From: Bacteroidales bacterium UBA6828
Lineage (GTDB): Bacteria; Bacteroidota; Bacteroidia; Bacteroidales; Paludibacteraceae
Assembly: GCA_002452095.1 (NCBI GenBank)
Contig: DKEG01000049.1
Span: 194-25,232, forward strand
Length of the DNA: 25,039 bases
Direction: 5' to 3'
In this document: piece after piece, positions 15,776 through 22,525 of the stretch
Numbering within the stretch: the first letter of the stretch is position 1
Layout of the letters: every line of letters begins with the position of its first letter
Translations under genes and position numbers: made by a program
Notes under the pieces: generated by a model
The model's database searches: none
Seen by the model: only the letters and a program-made list of their open reading frames with translations
Told to the model about the DNA's origin: nothing

Positions 15776-17647
15776 ATGATTTCCAACTCATTAGCCATAA
15801 TGTCAATTGTATTGGGAGTAATACTCCTCGTACCGCCCGTGTGCCGCAAGATACACGTGCCGAGCATTGTGGGATTTATATTGGCGGGCATTGCGTTGGG
15901 ACCATACGGGCTGAATATCTTTGCCGAGAGCGAGACGATACGTGTGTTGGGCAAGATGGGTATGCTCTATATCATGCTGCAGGCGGGTGTAGAGATTGAT
16001 ATGAACGACTTCAGCCAGTACAAACGGAGCGCAGTCCTTTTCGGTTTCTATACATTCCTGATACCTTTTGCATTAGGTATGCTCACCAGCCGCCTGATGG
16101 GGTTCGGTTGGGCAACGTGCGCCCTGATGGGGGCAATGTACGGCAGCCATACGCTGATGACCTACCCGATAGTGAGTCGCTACGGCATACAGAAAAATGC
16201 GGCAGTGAATATCGTCGTGGGCGGTACGATGGTGGCTATTACGCTGTCGCTCCTTGTATTAGCGGGACTGAAAAGCCACCTGACAGGCAACGAAAGTCCG
16301 CTCTTTTGGTGGGCATTGGCGGGAAAGATTGCCCTCTTTGCGGTGCTGACCCTGTGGGCGTTTCCGTGGGTGGTACAGAAAGCGTTCAAGCGGCAGCAGG
16401 AACCGGTTTTCTGCTTTATGCTCGTGATGACGGTACTGATGCTGTCGGCTTTTCTTGCCGACTGGGCAGGTTTGGAGGGTATCCTCGGTGCATTTGTATG
16501 CGGCGTGTCGCTCAACCGGCTGGTACCGAACCGCTCCTCGCTGATGAACCGTATCAATTTTGTGGGCAACAGTATTTTCGTGCCGCTCTTTCTGATAGAC
16601 GTGGGTATGATGATAGACATCAGTCTCTGCTGGCACGGCTGGGCGACCATCACCATCGCGGCGGTAATGATCGGTACCAAATTAGCGGGCAAATGGTTGG
16701 CGGCATGGGCGGCACAAGGGTCGTTCCACCTATCGGGTATGGAGCGGCAGTTGGTTTTCGGACTGACCCACGCCACGGCGGCAGGCACGCTGGCGATAGT
16801 AACAATCGGCTACCAAGTGGGGCTTTTCAACTCCGAGATACTCAACGGGGCGGTGCTGATGATACTGGTGCTTTGCACCATCTCGTCGTTTGTTACGGAG
16901 CATGCCGCCAAGCAGATCGCCCTGCAGGAAGAAGCCAAACTGGAGAGCGACAGGACGGAAGACGAATGGCTGGTGATGTCAGTAGGCGAAGACCTGCACG
17001 ACCAGTTGAAAGAACTGAGCCACCTGAGCAGCCTGCCCGAGACGGAACTGGTACAGAGCGATGACTGGGCGGATGCACGGCAGATTATTGAGCAGCGGGG
17101 CAAATCGACGATTGTCTATCACGAAGTGCAGCCACTCAACACGATTAACCGCCTGCTGGTAGCCGTGCCGCGCTATGCCGAGAAGGAGTACGATTTCATA
17201 TCCTGCTTCGGGCAGATACGCCGTCTGAGCAGCCAGATAGGCGCAACAGTGGTATTCTTTGCCAACGAGGACACGCAGCGCGTACTGAAAGCCATGAGCC
17301 GCCGCAAGGGCAAGTACCTACGGGCGTCATACCGCGAGATGGGCGACTGGGAAGAGGTACTGATGATGGCGAAAGAGGCAGAAAAGGATGATATGATTGT
17401 AATGGTCTCTTCGCGGCATGCCACTGCCAGTTACAACCCGCTTTTCGAGCAAATACCCGATATGCTGGAGCGTTTCTTCCGGCAACACAACTATCTGATA
17501 CTCTACCCCGAGCAGCAGATGGGCGGCGAGGTGCGCGATGTATTCCTGACGGATATTCCCCAACCGAGCCGCACATGGCGTATGGTCACCCAAACCAAGC
17601 AATGGTTTCTCCGTCTCCTGCGCCGCCGGCAACACAGAAAGAAATAA
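15776..17647 (+). CDS. Kef/CPA2-type cation/proton antiporter
   Basis: This 623-aa protein has about 12-13 predicted transmembrane helices in residues 1-385. It starts with IVLGVILLVPPVCRKIHVPSI and GFILAGIALGPYGL, the classic monovalent cation:proton antiporter N terminus. Other family features are LQAGVEIDM, GAFVCGVSLNRLVP and LFLIDVGMMID. The C-terminal ~235 residues are hydrophilic and cytoplasmic, with a universal-stress-like fold suggested by AVPRYAEKEYDF and DMIVMVSSRHATASYNP; no TrkA-N nucleotide motif is obvious. It probably exchanges Na+ or K+ for H+ at the inner membrane. It follows uvrA by 138 bp on the same strand. The family is secure, ion specificity unknown. Confidence 0.9.
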   Translation: MISNSLAIMSIVLGVILLVPPVCRKIHVPSIVGFILAGIALGPYGLNIFAESETIRVLGKMGMLYIMLQAGVEIDMNDFSQYKRSAVLFGFYTFLIPFALGMLTSRLMGFGWATCALMGAMYGSHTLMTYPIVSRYGIQKNAAVNIVVGGTMVAITLSLLVLAGLKSHLTGNESPLFWWALAGKIALFAVLTLWAFPWVVQKAFKRQQEPVFCFMLVMTVLMLSAFLADWAGLEGILGAFVCGVSLNRLVPNRSSLMNRINFVGNSIFVPLFLIDVGMMIDISLCWHGWATITIAAVMIGTKLAGKWLAAWAAQGSFHLSGMERQLVFGLTHATAAGTLAIVTIGYQVGLFNSEILNGAVLMILVLCTISSFVTEHAAKQIALQEEAKLESDRTEDEWLVMSVGEDLHDQLKELSHLSSLPETELVQSDDWADARQIIEQRGKSTIVYHEVQPLNTINRLLVAVPRYAEKEYDFISCFGQIRRLSSQIGATVVFFANEDTQRVLKAMSRRKGKYLRASYREMGDWEEVLMMAKEAEKDDMIVMVSSRHATASYNPLFEQIPDMLERFFRQHNYLILYPEQQMGGEVRDVFLTDIPQPSRTWRMVTQTKQWFLRLLRRRQHRKK

Positions 17648-17733
17648 CGTGAATTCGAAAGAAAGAGACTTTGTCGGTCAACAACTGTCAACAACTATTA
17701 AACAACAGATAATAGTATAACGTGAATTCGAAA
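17644..17733. repeat. Two 17-bp direct repeats after the antiporter
   Basis: ATAACGTGAATTCGAAA occurs at 17644-17660, overlapping the antiporter stop codon, and again exactly at 17717-17733. The copies start 73 bp apart. The stretch 17648-17945 otherwise holds no gene I can support, only this pair, the hairpin at 17746 and the tRNA terminator. Confidence 0.7.
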
Positions 17734-17745
17734 TAAGAAACTCCT

Positions 17746-17762
17746 TTGCCGCAAAGCGGCAA
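17746..17762. terminator. Short hairpin, possible 3' end of the antiporter transcript
   Basis: TTGCCGC-AAA-GCGGCAA is a perfect seven-base-pair stem with a three-base loop about 100 bp beyond the antiporter stop codon. It has no U tract on either strand, so a terminator role is weakly supported. Confidence 0.35.
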
Positions 17763-17914
17763 GAAATCTGAGTAAATCTACAATTTTACATCCTCACATC
17801 CATAAATTGCCATTGTAAATCTTATCGCCTACGGCGGACAAGTAAGACAATTCCACTTTATATTGAACAGACATTGAATAGACAACTATGCTACAAGAAA
17901 GAGACCTATATAAA

Positions 17915-17940
17915 ACAAAAAAGGAGAGCACTGCTCTCCT
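17915..17940 (-). terminator. Rho-independent terminator of the tRNA-Lys gene
   Basis: On the minus strand AGGAGAGC (loop AGT) GCTCTCCT is a perfect eight-base-pair stem, followed immediately by TTTTTTG. It starts six bases beyond the tRNA 3' end. Confidence 0.85.
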
Positions 17941-17945
17941 CTCTG

Positions 17946-18019
17946 TGAACCAGCTGGGGCTCGAACCCAGGACCCCATCCTTAAAAGGGATGTGCTCTAC
18001 CTGCTGAGCTACTGATTCA
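17946..18019 (-). tRNA. tRNA-Lys (anticodon UUU)
   Basis: This 74-nt cloverleaf reads from 18019 to 17946. The acceptor stem TGAATCA pairs with TGGTTCA with one G-T. The D arm contains GTAGCTCAGC and GGTAGAGC. The anticodon arm CATCC-CTTTTAA-GGATG has anticodon TTT. The T arm is CTGGG-TTCGAGC-CCCAG. CCA is not encoded. It has its own promoter and terminator and is divergent from ispG. Confidence 0.95.
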
Positions 18020-18041
18020 GGCTTTTTCTCAAAAGCGGGTG

Positions 18042-18073
18042 CAAAGGTACGGCTTTTTTTTGGACTCTGCAAA
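18042..18073 (-). promoter_or_regulatory. Promoter of tRNA-Lys
   Basis: On the minus strand TTTG (18070-18073), exactly 20 bp, then TACCTTTG (18042-18049) is a complete match to the Bacteroidota housekeeping promoter. The tRNA 5' end is about 23 bases downstream. Confidence 0.85.
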
Positions 18074-18085
18074 TAATTGGTGCAT

Positions 18086-18093
18086 TATTTTTG
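18086..18093 (+). promoter_or_regulatory. Possible -7 element of ispG
   Basis: TATTTTTG fits TAnnTTTG and lies 24 bp before the ispG ATG. The best -33 candidate (TTTG at 18059-18062) is spaced 23 bp, slightly too far, so this is a weaker call. It would place back-to-back promoters for ispG and tRNA-Lys within about 50 bp. Confidence 0.35.
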
Positions 18094-18117
18094 CTTTTAA
18101 TAGAAAAATCATACAAT

Positions 18118-19587
18118 ATGAACATAAACAAGACGTATTCACGCCGGAAAACGACGCAGACAAAAGTAGGAGACATCTATATAGGCAGCGATTCGCCTAT
18201 CCGTATCCAGACTATGGCAAATACCTCGACCAACGATATAGAGGGGAGCGTAGCCCAAGCGCAACGCTGTATCGCTGCGGGGGCGGAACTGATCCGTTTC
18301 ACTACACAGGGGCTGCGGGAGGTGGAGTCGCTGAAACGAATACACAACTCCCCCTCCTCCCTCAGAGAGGGGGCTAACAGACAATCTGAAAGCCCCTCCT
18401 TTGGAGGGGGGGGGGAGGTCGGATGCAGAGTTCCCCTGGTTGCGGACGTCCATTTTCAAGCCGATGTGGCTGATGCGGCAGCACAGGTAGTGGAGAAGGT
18501 GCGTATCAACCCCGGCAACTACATAGACCCTGCGCGCAAATTCAAACATATCGACTATACCGAAGAGGAATACCAAGCCGAACTCGGGCGACTGCGGGAA
18601 CGTTTCACACGCCTGCTCGATATATGCAAAGCACACCATACCGCCCTCCGTCTTGGCGTGAACCACGGCAGTCTGAGCGACCGTATCATGTCGCGCTACG
18701 GGGACACTCCCGCCGGCATGGTGGAGAGCGTGATGGAGTTTCTGCGCGTGGCGGTAAGCGAACAGTTTATGAATATCGTCATCTCTGTCAAGGCGAGCAA
18801 CACCCGCATTATGGTCGATACGGTGCGGCTACTGGTGCAGCAGATGAACCAAGAGGGTATGGCTTTTCCGCTGCACTTGGGTGTTACGGAAGCGGGCGAA
18901 GGCGAGGACGGACGCATCAAGTCGGCGGTCGGAATAGGTGCCCTATTGGCGGACGGTATCGGCGACACGGTGCGGGTGAGCCTGAGCGAAGCCCCCGAAA
19001 ACGAGATTCCAGTAGCACGCGCCCTGGTGGACTATTTCGCCAGTCCGCAGAGTATCCGCTATGCAGACAGCACGTGTGTTTCCGTGGAGGGCGATACCGT
19101 CTTTTATTCCGATGAAGATACCGATTGGGGACTGTTTCAATTGCATGCCGCTGCAGAGTGCGGACGGCTGCAGTGGGAATACAATGCCACCCATCTCGTA
19201 TTGGGCAATCCGCATTTTGACGCCGACCGGCTGGAGCGGCTGGGCAAAGACATATTGCAGGCGGCACGCGTGCGTATCTACAAGACGGAGTATATCTCCT
19301 GCCCCGGGTGCGGGCGCACGCTGTTCGACTTGGAAAAGACCATTGCCGAGGTGAAAGCCGCCACGGCGGAATTTACGGGACTGAAAATAGGCATAATGGG
19401 CTGTATCGTAAACGGCCCGGGCGAAATGGCGGATGCCGACTACGGCTATGTAGGTGCCGGGCGCGGACGCATCAGTCTCTATCGCGGCAAAGAGTGCGTC
19501 CTGAAGAATATCCCGCAAGAGGACGCCGTAGAAGCACTGCTTAATCTCATCCGCAATGAAAATTACGGCAACGACACGGCAACGTGA
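18118..19587 (+). CDS. ispG: 4-hydroxy-3-methylbut-2-enyl diphosphate synthase IspG
   Basis: The protein is 489 aa from the ATG at 18118 (MNINKTYSRRKT); an ATG 27 bp upstream is less family-like. It makes HMBPP in the MEP isoprenoid pathway. The TIM-barrel part holds VGDIYIGSDSPIRIQTMANTST in spaced form (residues 17-38), GAELIRFTTQG and VRINPGN. The [4Fe-4S] ligands are Cys395 and Cys398 (ISCPGCGRTLFDL) and Cys429 (GIMGCIVNGPGEM, with catalytic Glu436). Only about 90 residues lie between EIPVARALV and the CPGC motif, whereas Bacteroidota IspG usually has a large extra domain and about 600 aa. Residues 76-101 (HNSPSSLREG to GGGGEV) are foreign to the family and come from a palindromic DNA element inserted in frame. 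Confidence 0.95.
   Translation: MNINKTYSRRKTTQTKVGDIYIGSDSPIRIQTMANTSTNDIEGSVAQAQRCIAAGAELIRFTTQGLREVESLKRIHNSPSSLREGANRQSESPSFGGGGEVGCRVPLVADVHFQADVADAAAQVVEKVRINPGNYIDPARKFKHIDYTEEEYQAELGRLRERFTRLLDICKAHHTALRLGVNHGSLSDRIMSRYGDTPAGMVESVMEFLRVAVSEQFMNIVISVKASNTRIMVDTVRLLVQQMNQEGMAFPLHLGVTEAGEGEDGRIKSAVGIGALLADGIGDTVRVSLSEAPENEIPVARALVDYFASPQSIRYADSTCVSVEGDTVFYSDEDTDWGLFQLHAAAECGRLQWEYNATHLVLGNPHFDADRLERLGKDILQAARVRIYKTEYISCPGCGRTLFDLEKTIAEVKAATAEFTGLKIGIMGCIVNGPGEMADADYGYVGAGRGRISLYRGKECVLKNIPQEDAVEALLNLIRNENYGNDTAT
18346..18420 (+). repeat. Palindromic GC-rich element inserted in frame in ispG
   Basis: It has two hairpin-forming halves. The first is CCCCCTCCTCCCTCAGAGAG followed by GGGG. 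The second is AGCCCCTCC-TTT-GGAGGGG within a run of ten G (18406-18415) and a GAGGTC end. The outer ends (ACTCCCCC and GGGGGAGGT) can also pair. The second half matches the element at 15638-15675. It interrupts the conserved IspG segment between ESLKRI and VPLVADVHF, where other IspG proteins have a short loop. Confidence 0.85.
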
Positions 19588-19608
19588 AGCGTAAGGCAGG
19601 TGTGCGTA

Positions 19609-19663
19609 GCACACTGAGTGCCGTAGCGAGACGAAGCCCTGTGGGCTGAGTAGAACTCCTTAT
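19609..19663 (+). repeat. ~55-bp interspersed repeat, plus copy
   Basis: It begins GCACACTGAGTGCCGTAGCG and ends TAGAACTCCTTAT. It is homologous to the reverse complement of 11904-11958. It lies 21 bp beyond the ispG stop codon. The word GGCAACG recurs at 19567, 19578 and 19671 around it, and a perfect CCTTATAAGG palindrome follows at 19686-19695. Confidence 0.65.
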
Positions 19664-19746
19664 AACACACGGCAACGAGATACAGCCTTATAAGGACTTT
19701 GTTTTGCAGATGTATGCAGCAAAATACGACCAATATGCATACGGTA

Positions 19747-19777
19747 TTGCATATATCACGCAAAAGCAGTACTTTTG
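19747..19777 (+). promoter_or_regulatory. Promoter of the 19829 gene
   Basis: TTG (19747-19749), exactly 20 bp, then TACTTTTG (19770-19777), a full TAnnTTTG match. The predicted start near 19783 gives a leader of about 45 nt. Confidence 0.75.
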
Positions 19778-19828
19778 TAGTTGCTTTTATATACTAAACC
19801 ACTATTTTACAACTAAACATATACTAAT

Positions 19829-21022
19829 ATGAAGAAAATCTTTTCGTTTTTGTTTGCACTTACGCTTTTGGTAAGTGCTAATGCGGAAGAGCGGCTGACC
19901 TTTTCTCGCAGACCGTTCTACGGCACATATGATGCCAACATCGGCATCACGCCGAAGACCACCGGTGCAACACAAATCACGGCAGACGGAAAAGTTACGC
20001 TGGGCAAAGAGGACAACCGGATTTTGGTTACGTCCACCGTAACCGCATCGGACGGCAACACCTACAATATCCGTACGAAACAAGCACCAACCGTTATCCC
20101 CGAGTGCAAAGATACAGTTACAATCAACATCCCGAAAGCCCGATTTCACAACAAAATAGAAACGGAAGATGCTTTCCAAATCGAGGGCAAGACTACTGAT
20201 TTGACGTACGCCGTAAGTTTCTATCCTACCAACGTAGGAGGGAAAGTGGCAGGCACATACACGGCAGACCAATTAAATGCCAAATACTCATTCGTGGTTT
20301 ATGATCCATGGACTGCTACCGACGATGATCTTGTAGAGTTCTTGGATGGAACAGTAAACATTACGGTTGTCGGCAAGGAGATTACTGTAGTCGCAGGTAT
20401 GGTCGGTACGGATGCGACCTATTATAAGATTACTATGATGGCAGAATACGATGATGTTGTACGTCTGACGGCTGATGCCAAGACTGGAAGCGTAGATCGC
20501 ACCTATACGGCAGGGGTTGACAATGTTGTGGTAGATACCGATTATGCTTCGCAAGGGGTTATTTATGTGGATGCACAATCCGCCAATGGCGCAGATTATA
20601 CCACTATCGGTTTTATTTGCGGGAACACGGATAAAGACATCATTATCCCCGCGGGTGAATATCCGATAAACTATACCAATGCAGTCGGCACCGTAATGGC
20701 GACCACCGGTATAAATAGCAACAACCAAGTATATCCTTCCTATTATAGCACCATCTCTGACAATATGCTGGTACAACCCATATTCTTTATGGTATCGGGT
20801 AAGGCGGTTGTGGAGAACAACAATGGCGAACTGAAAATCACGGTGGACGCTGTCAATTCGTATGACAGACCTATCCACGTGGTTATCAATGCGGGGCTGC
20901 AGACGGCTATCGAGGATGTGAATGCAGATGCCACAGAGGTTACCAAATACATCCAAAACGGACAGATATATATCCGGCGCAACGGCAATGTATATACCGC
21001 TACAGGCGCATTGGTAAAATAA
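19829..21022 (+). CDS. Secreted beta-rich protein with sorting-like C-terminal tail
   Basis: This 397-aa protein has a signal peptide (MKKIFSFLFALTLLVSANA, residues 1-19). Two similar beta-rich segments follow, about 70-220 and 225-370. The first contains GGKVAGTYTADQLNAKYSF and 'DGTVNITVVGKEITVVAGM' with a GTDATYYKITM strand, a pattern I associate with calycin-like repeats in Bacteroidales secreted proteins. The last ~25 residues (KYIQNGQIYIRRNGNVYTAT, then GALVK) resemble the end strands of a T9SS sorting domain and echo the tail of the 10439-11662 protein. No catalytic motif is visible. It has its own promoter and a strong terminator, so it is a single-gene unit. The function is unknown; surface or secreted location is inferred. 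Confidence 0.75.
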   Translation: MKKIFSFLFALTLLVSANAEERLTFSRRPFYGTYDANIGITPKTTGATQITADGKVTLGKEDNRILVTSTVTASDGNTYNIRTKQAPTVIPECKDTVTINIPKARFHNKIETEDAFQIEGKTTDLTYAVSFYPTNVGGKVAGTYTADQLNAKYSFVVYDPWTATDDDLVEFLDGTVNITVVGKEITVVAGMVGTDATYYKITMMAEYDDVVRLTADAKTGSVDRTYTAGVDNVVVDTDYASQGVIYVDAQSANGADYTTIGFICGNTDKDIIIPAGEYPINYTNAVGTVMATTGINSNNQVYPSYYSTISDNMLVQPIFFMVSGKAVVENNNGELKITVDAVNSYDRPIHVVINAGLQTAIEDVNADATEVTKYIQNGQIYIRRNGNVYTATGALVK

Positions 21023-21070
21023 CCGATTTCTATTTCCCCTATGGGGGAGCAATATCAATTTCCCCACTCT

Positions 21071-21103
21071 ATCCGGCTGCCACAAGTGGCAGCCGGATTT
21101 TTT
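21071..21103 (+). terminator. Strong rho-independent terminator
   Basis: A 13-bp perfect stem (ATCCGGCTGCCAC paired with GTGGCAGCCGGAT) with an AA centre is followed by a run of six T. It lies about 50 bp after the stop codon of the 19829 gene and isolates it from the downstream lipoprotein region. Confidence 0.92.
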
Positions 21104-21147
21104 GTGTATTCACGTACATTCCGACCGACACAGAATAATAACGTATG

Positions 21148-21312
21148 TAATGCATATTTTTCTGCATAATCTGCATAAACAAGCGGCTTATCCTATTGGG
21201 AAAGGCCCACTTTTTCTACGTCTTTTCTACGTCCTTTCTCCGTCTTTTCTACGTAATTGATAGCACAAGGTATGCCTATTGCATATAATGCATATTTTCT
21301 GCATAATCTGCA
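21148..21312. repeat. AT-rich ~27-bp direct repeats flanking an 11-bp array
   Basis: TAATGCATATTTTTCTGCAT continuing AATCTGCATA (21148-21177) recurs as TAATGCATATTTTCTGCATA continuing ATCTGCA (21286-21312), with one T fewer. The copies are 138 bp apart and bracket the 11-bp array at 21212-21274. The 730-bp interval 21023-21752 contains no intact gene, only these repeats, a terminator, a promoter and a pseudogene. Confidence 0.7.
21212..21274. repeat. 11-bp tandem repeat with conserved tail, copy C
   Basis: Four 11-bp units at 21212-21255 read TTTTCTACGTC, TTTTCTACGTC, CTTTCTCCGTC and TTTTCTACGTA. They are followed by ATTGATAGCACAAGGTATG (21256-21274). The tail matches those at 7223 and 12132 (shared TGATAGCAC and GTATG), but the repeat unit is entirely different. 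Here it does not adjoin a minus-strand gene. Confidence 0.75.
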
Positions 21313-21445
21313 CGACCATATCGGTACAGTTTCGACACACGGCATTGCAGCAGACACTTTGCTTACTAAAGTACATAAAACACATCAGAATAAATAATTA
21401 TAAAACAAAAAACTATACAAAAAGATATGTTATATAACATTTTTC

Positions 21446-21476
21446 TTGCATAAGTAAAATAATATCTATATCTTTG
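21446..21476 (+). promoter_or_regulatory. Promoter upstream of a T9SS-tail remnant and lipoprotein
   Basis: TTG (21446-21448), exactly 20 bp, then TATCTTTG (21469-21476), a full TAnnTTTG match. The transcript would begin near 21483 and run through the remnant into the 21753 lipoprotein gene with a leader of about 270 nt. Confidence 0.7.
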
Positions 21477-21488
21477 CCAACGATATAA

Positions 21489-21743
21489 TATTTACTAACA
21501 TACCTCCCAGATACATACAATGTAAAAGAAACACAAGAATATGCCATTGACTTGCAAGGTCTTGAAAAATTTGGTTGTACATCATCTTGCCTATATACAT
21601 CATTAGGACAGCGGATATGTAATGTAGAAATTGATGCAAATAATCAAATAATGCTTCCCGCCTATTTACCAGTTGGAATCAACATACTAACCGGCACATT
21701 AGGAAATGAAACCACAAAAACATCAAAAATATTAATCAAATAA
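21489..21743 (+). pseudogene. Remnant of a T9SS C-terminal sorting domain
   Basis: The frame is open from 21489 to the stop at 21741-21743 but has no ATG in frame; only a TTG at 21552 is available. The translated end (LYTSLGQRICNVEIDANNQI, then MLPAYLPVGINILTG and TSKILIK) has the form of a Por/T9SS type A sorting domain: a 'LYxxxGQRI' strand, an 'LPxGIxILxG' strand and a terminal KILIK. The cargo part is missing. The promoter lies right at its 5' edge, which suggests a large internal deletion of a former secreted-protein gene. It ends 9 bp before the next lipoprotein ATG. Confidence 0.65.
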
Positions 21744-21752
21744 CTGTTAATT

Positions 21753-22517
21753 ATGAAACTTATTTCACAATCTCGAATGATTACCTGTCTGTTATTCTGC
21801 ATCTTGATGTATTCCTGCGATATGACATCACCGAAAAATGATGCGGCTATGCACATCACCGGTCAATACTATCTTACCAAAGACGGAAAACAAATGTCGC
21901 CAGATGGAAATGTTATTACATTGGCTCAATACTATCTGTACGACATTATTTCATACGGCAGTATGATACGCTATGACAATACAAAAACTTTACTATCCGA
22001 AACCAATGGCACATTTGATTTTCAAGTGGAAGGTATGGGGGATCTATGGATTGATTTGATGGCTTCATATAATGATCACGATACTATACTTTATCTAAAT
22101 GACACAATACTGAAAGGAAAACAGGAGTTCAACGACATAAGCATAGTCTTGCACCCGATGCATATATTCAATCCGACACTGACAAAGAAAGGAGACCCGC
22201 GGGAAATATGTTTTGCGGTGGGAGATACATTGATATTCAGCATCAATCACGATGCACTAACGCGTATTCAGATAACGCGTTACCGCATAGACACTGCTAC
22301 CAAAGAGTGTATAGAAGATACGATTGCCGATTATCGGGTTGATAACAGCCTGACCTATGAGTTCGTACTACCTGATACACAGTCTCTTCCGTCGGAAGAC
22401 GATATCATACGGGAAAGGTTCCGCATCCACTACACCACGTTGCACTATGGTTCGAGAATCAGTCCGTGGTATGGAGTACGGTTTAATTCGCACGGACAAG
22501 ATAACGAACATTCATAA
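21753..22517 (+). CDS. Lipoprotein of unknown function, 254 aa
   Basis: The signal ends LMYSC with Cys22, so SPII processing is likely. The mature part is predicted to be mainly beta strand with many aromatic and acidic residues: GQYYLTKDGKQMSPDGNVIT early, a middle carrying FDFQVEGMGDLWIDLM, and a C-terminal region with YEFVLPDTQ. I recognise no family and no enzyme motif. It is followed after 8 bp by another lipoprotein gene, so the two are probably co-transcribed from the promoter at 21446. It directly follows the sorting-domain remnant. Confidence 0.8.
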   Translation: MKLISQSRMITCLLFCILMYSCDMTSPKNDAAMHITGQYYLTKDGKQMSPDGNVITLAQYYLYDIISYGSMIRYDNTKTLLSETNGTFDFQVEGMGDLWIDLMASYNDHDTILYLNDTILKGKQEFNDISIVLHPMHIFNPTLTKKGDPREICFAVGDTLIFSINHDALTRIQITRYRIDTATKECIEDTIADYRVDNSLTYEFVLPDTQSLPSEDDIIRERFRIHYTTLHYGSRISPWYGVRFNSHGQDNEHS

Positions 22518-22525
22518 AAATCTCC

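Noticed and set aside
17946..18019. tRNA-Lys as an integration site
   Set aside because: No integrase gene and no duplicated tRNA 3' end were seen within the window.
11904..19663. Inverted repeats as ends of a composite transposon
   Set aside because: No transposase or integrase lies between them and the block consists of housekeeping genes; I treat them as interspersed repeats.
20288..21085. A 265-aa open frame on the minus strand, antisense to the 19829 gene
   Set aside because: The plus-strand gene has a promoter, signal peptide and terminator; the antisense translation has no coherent features.
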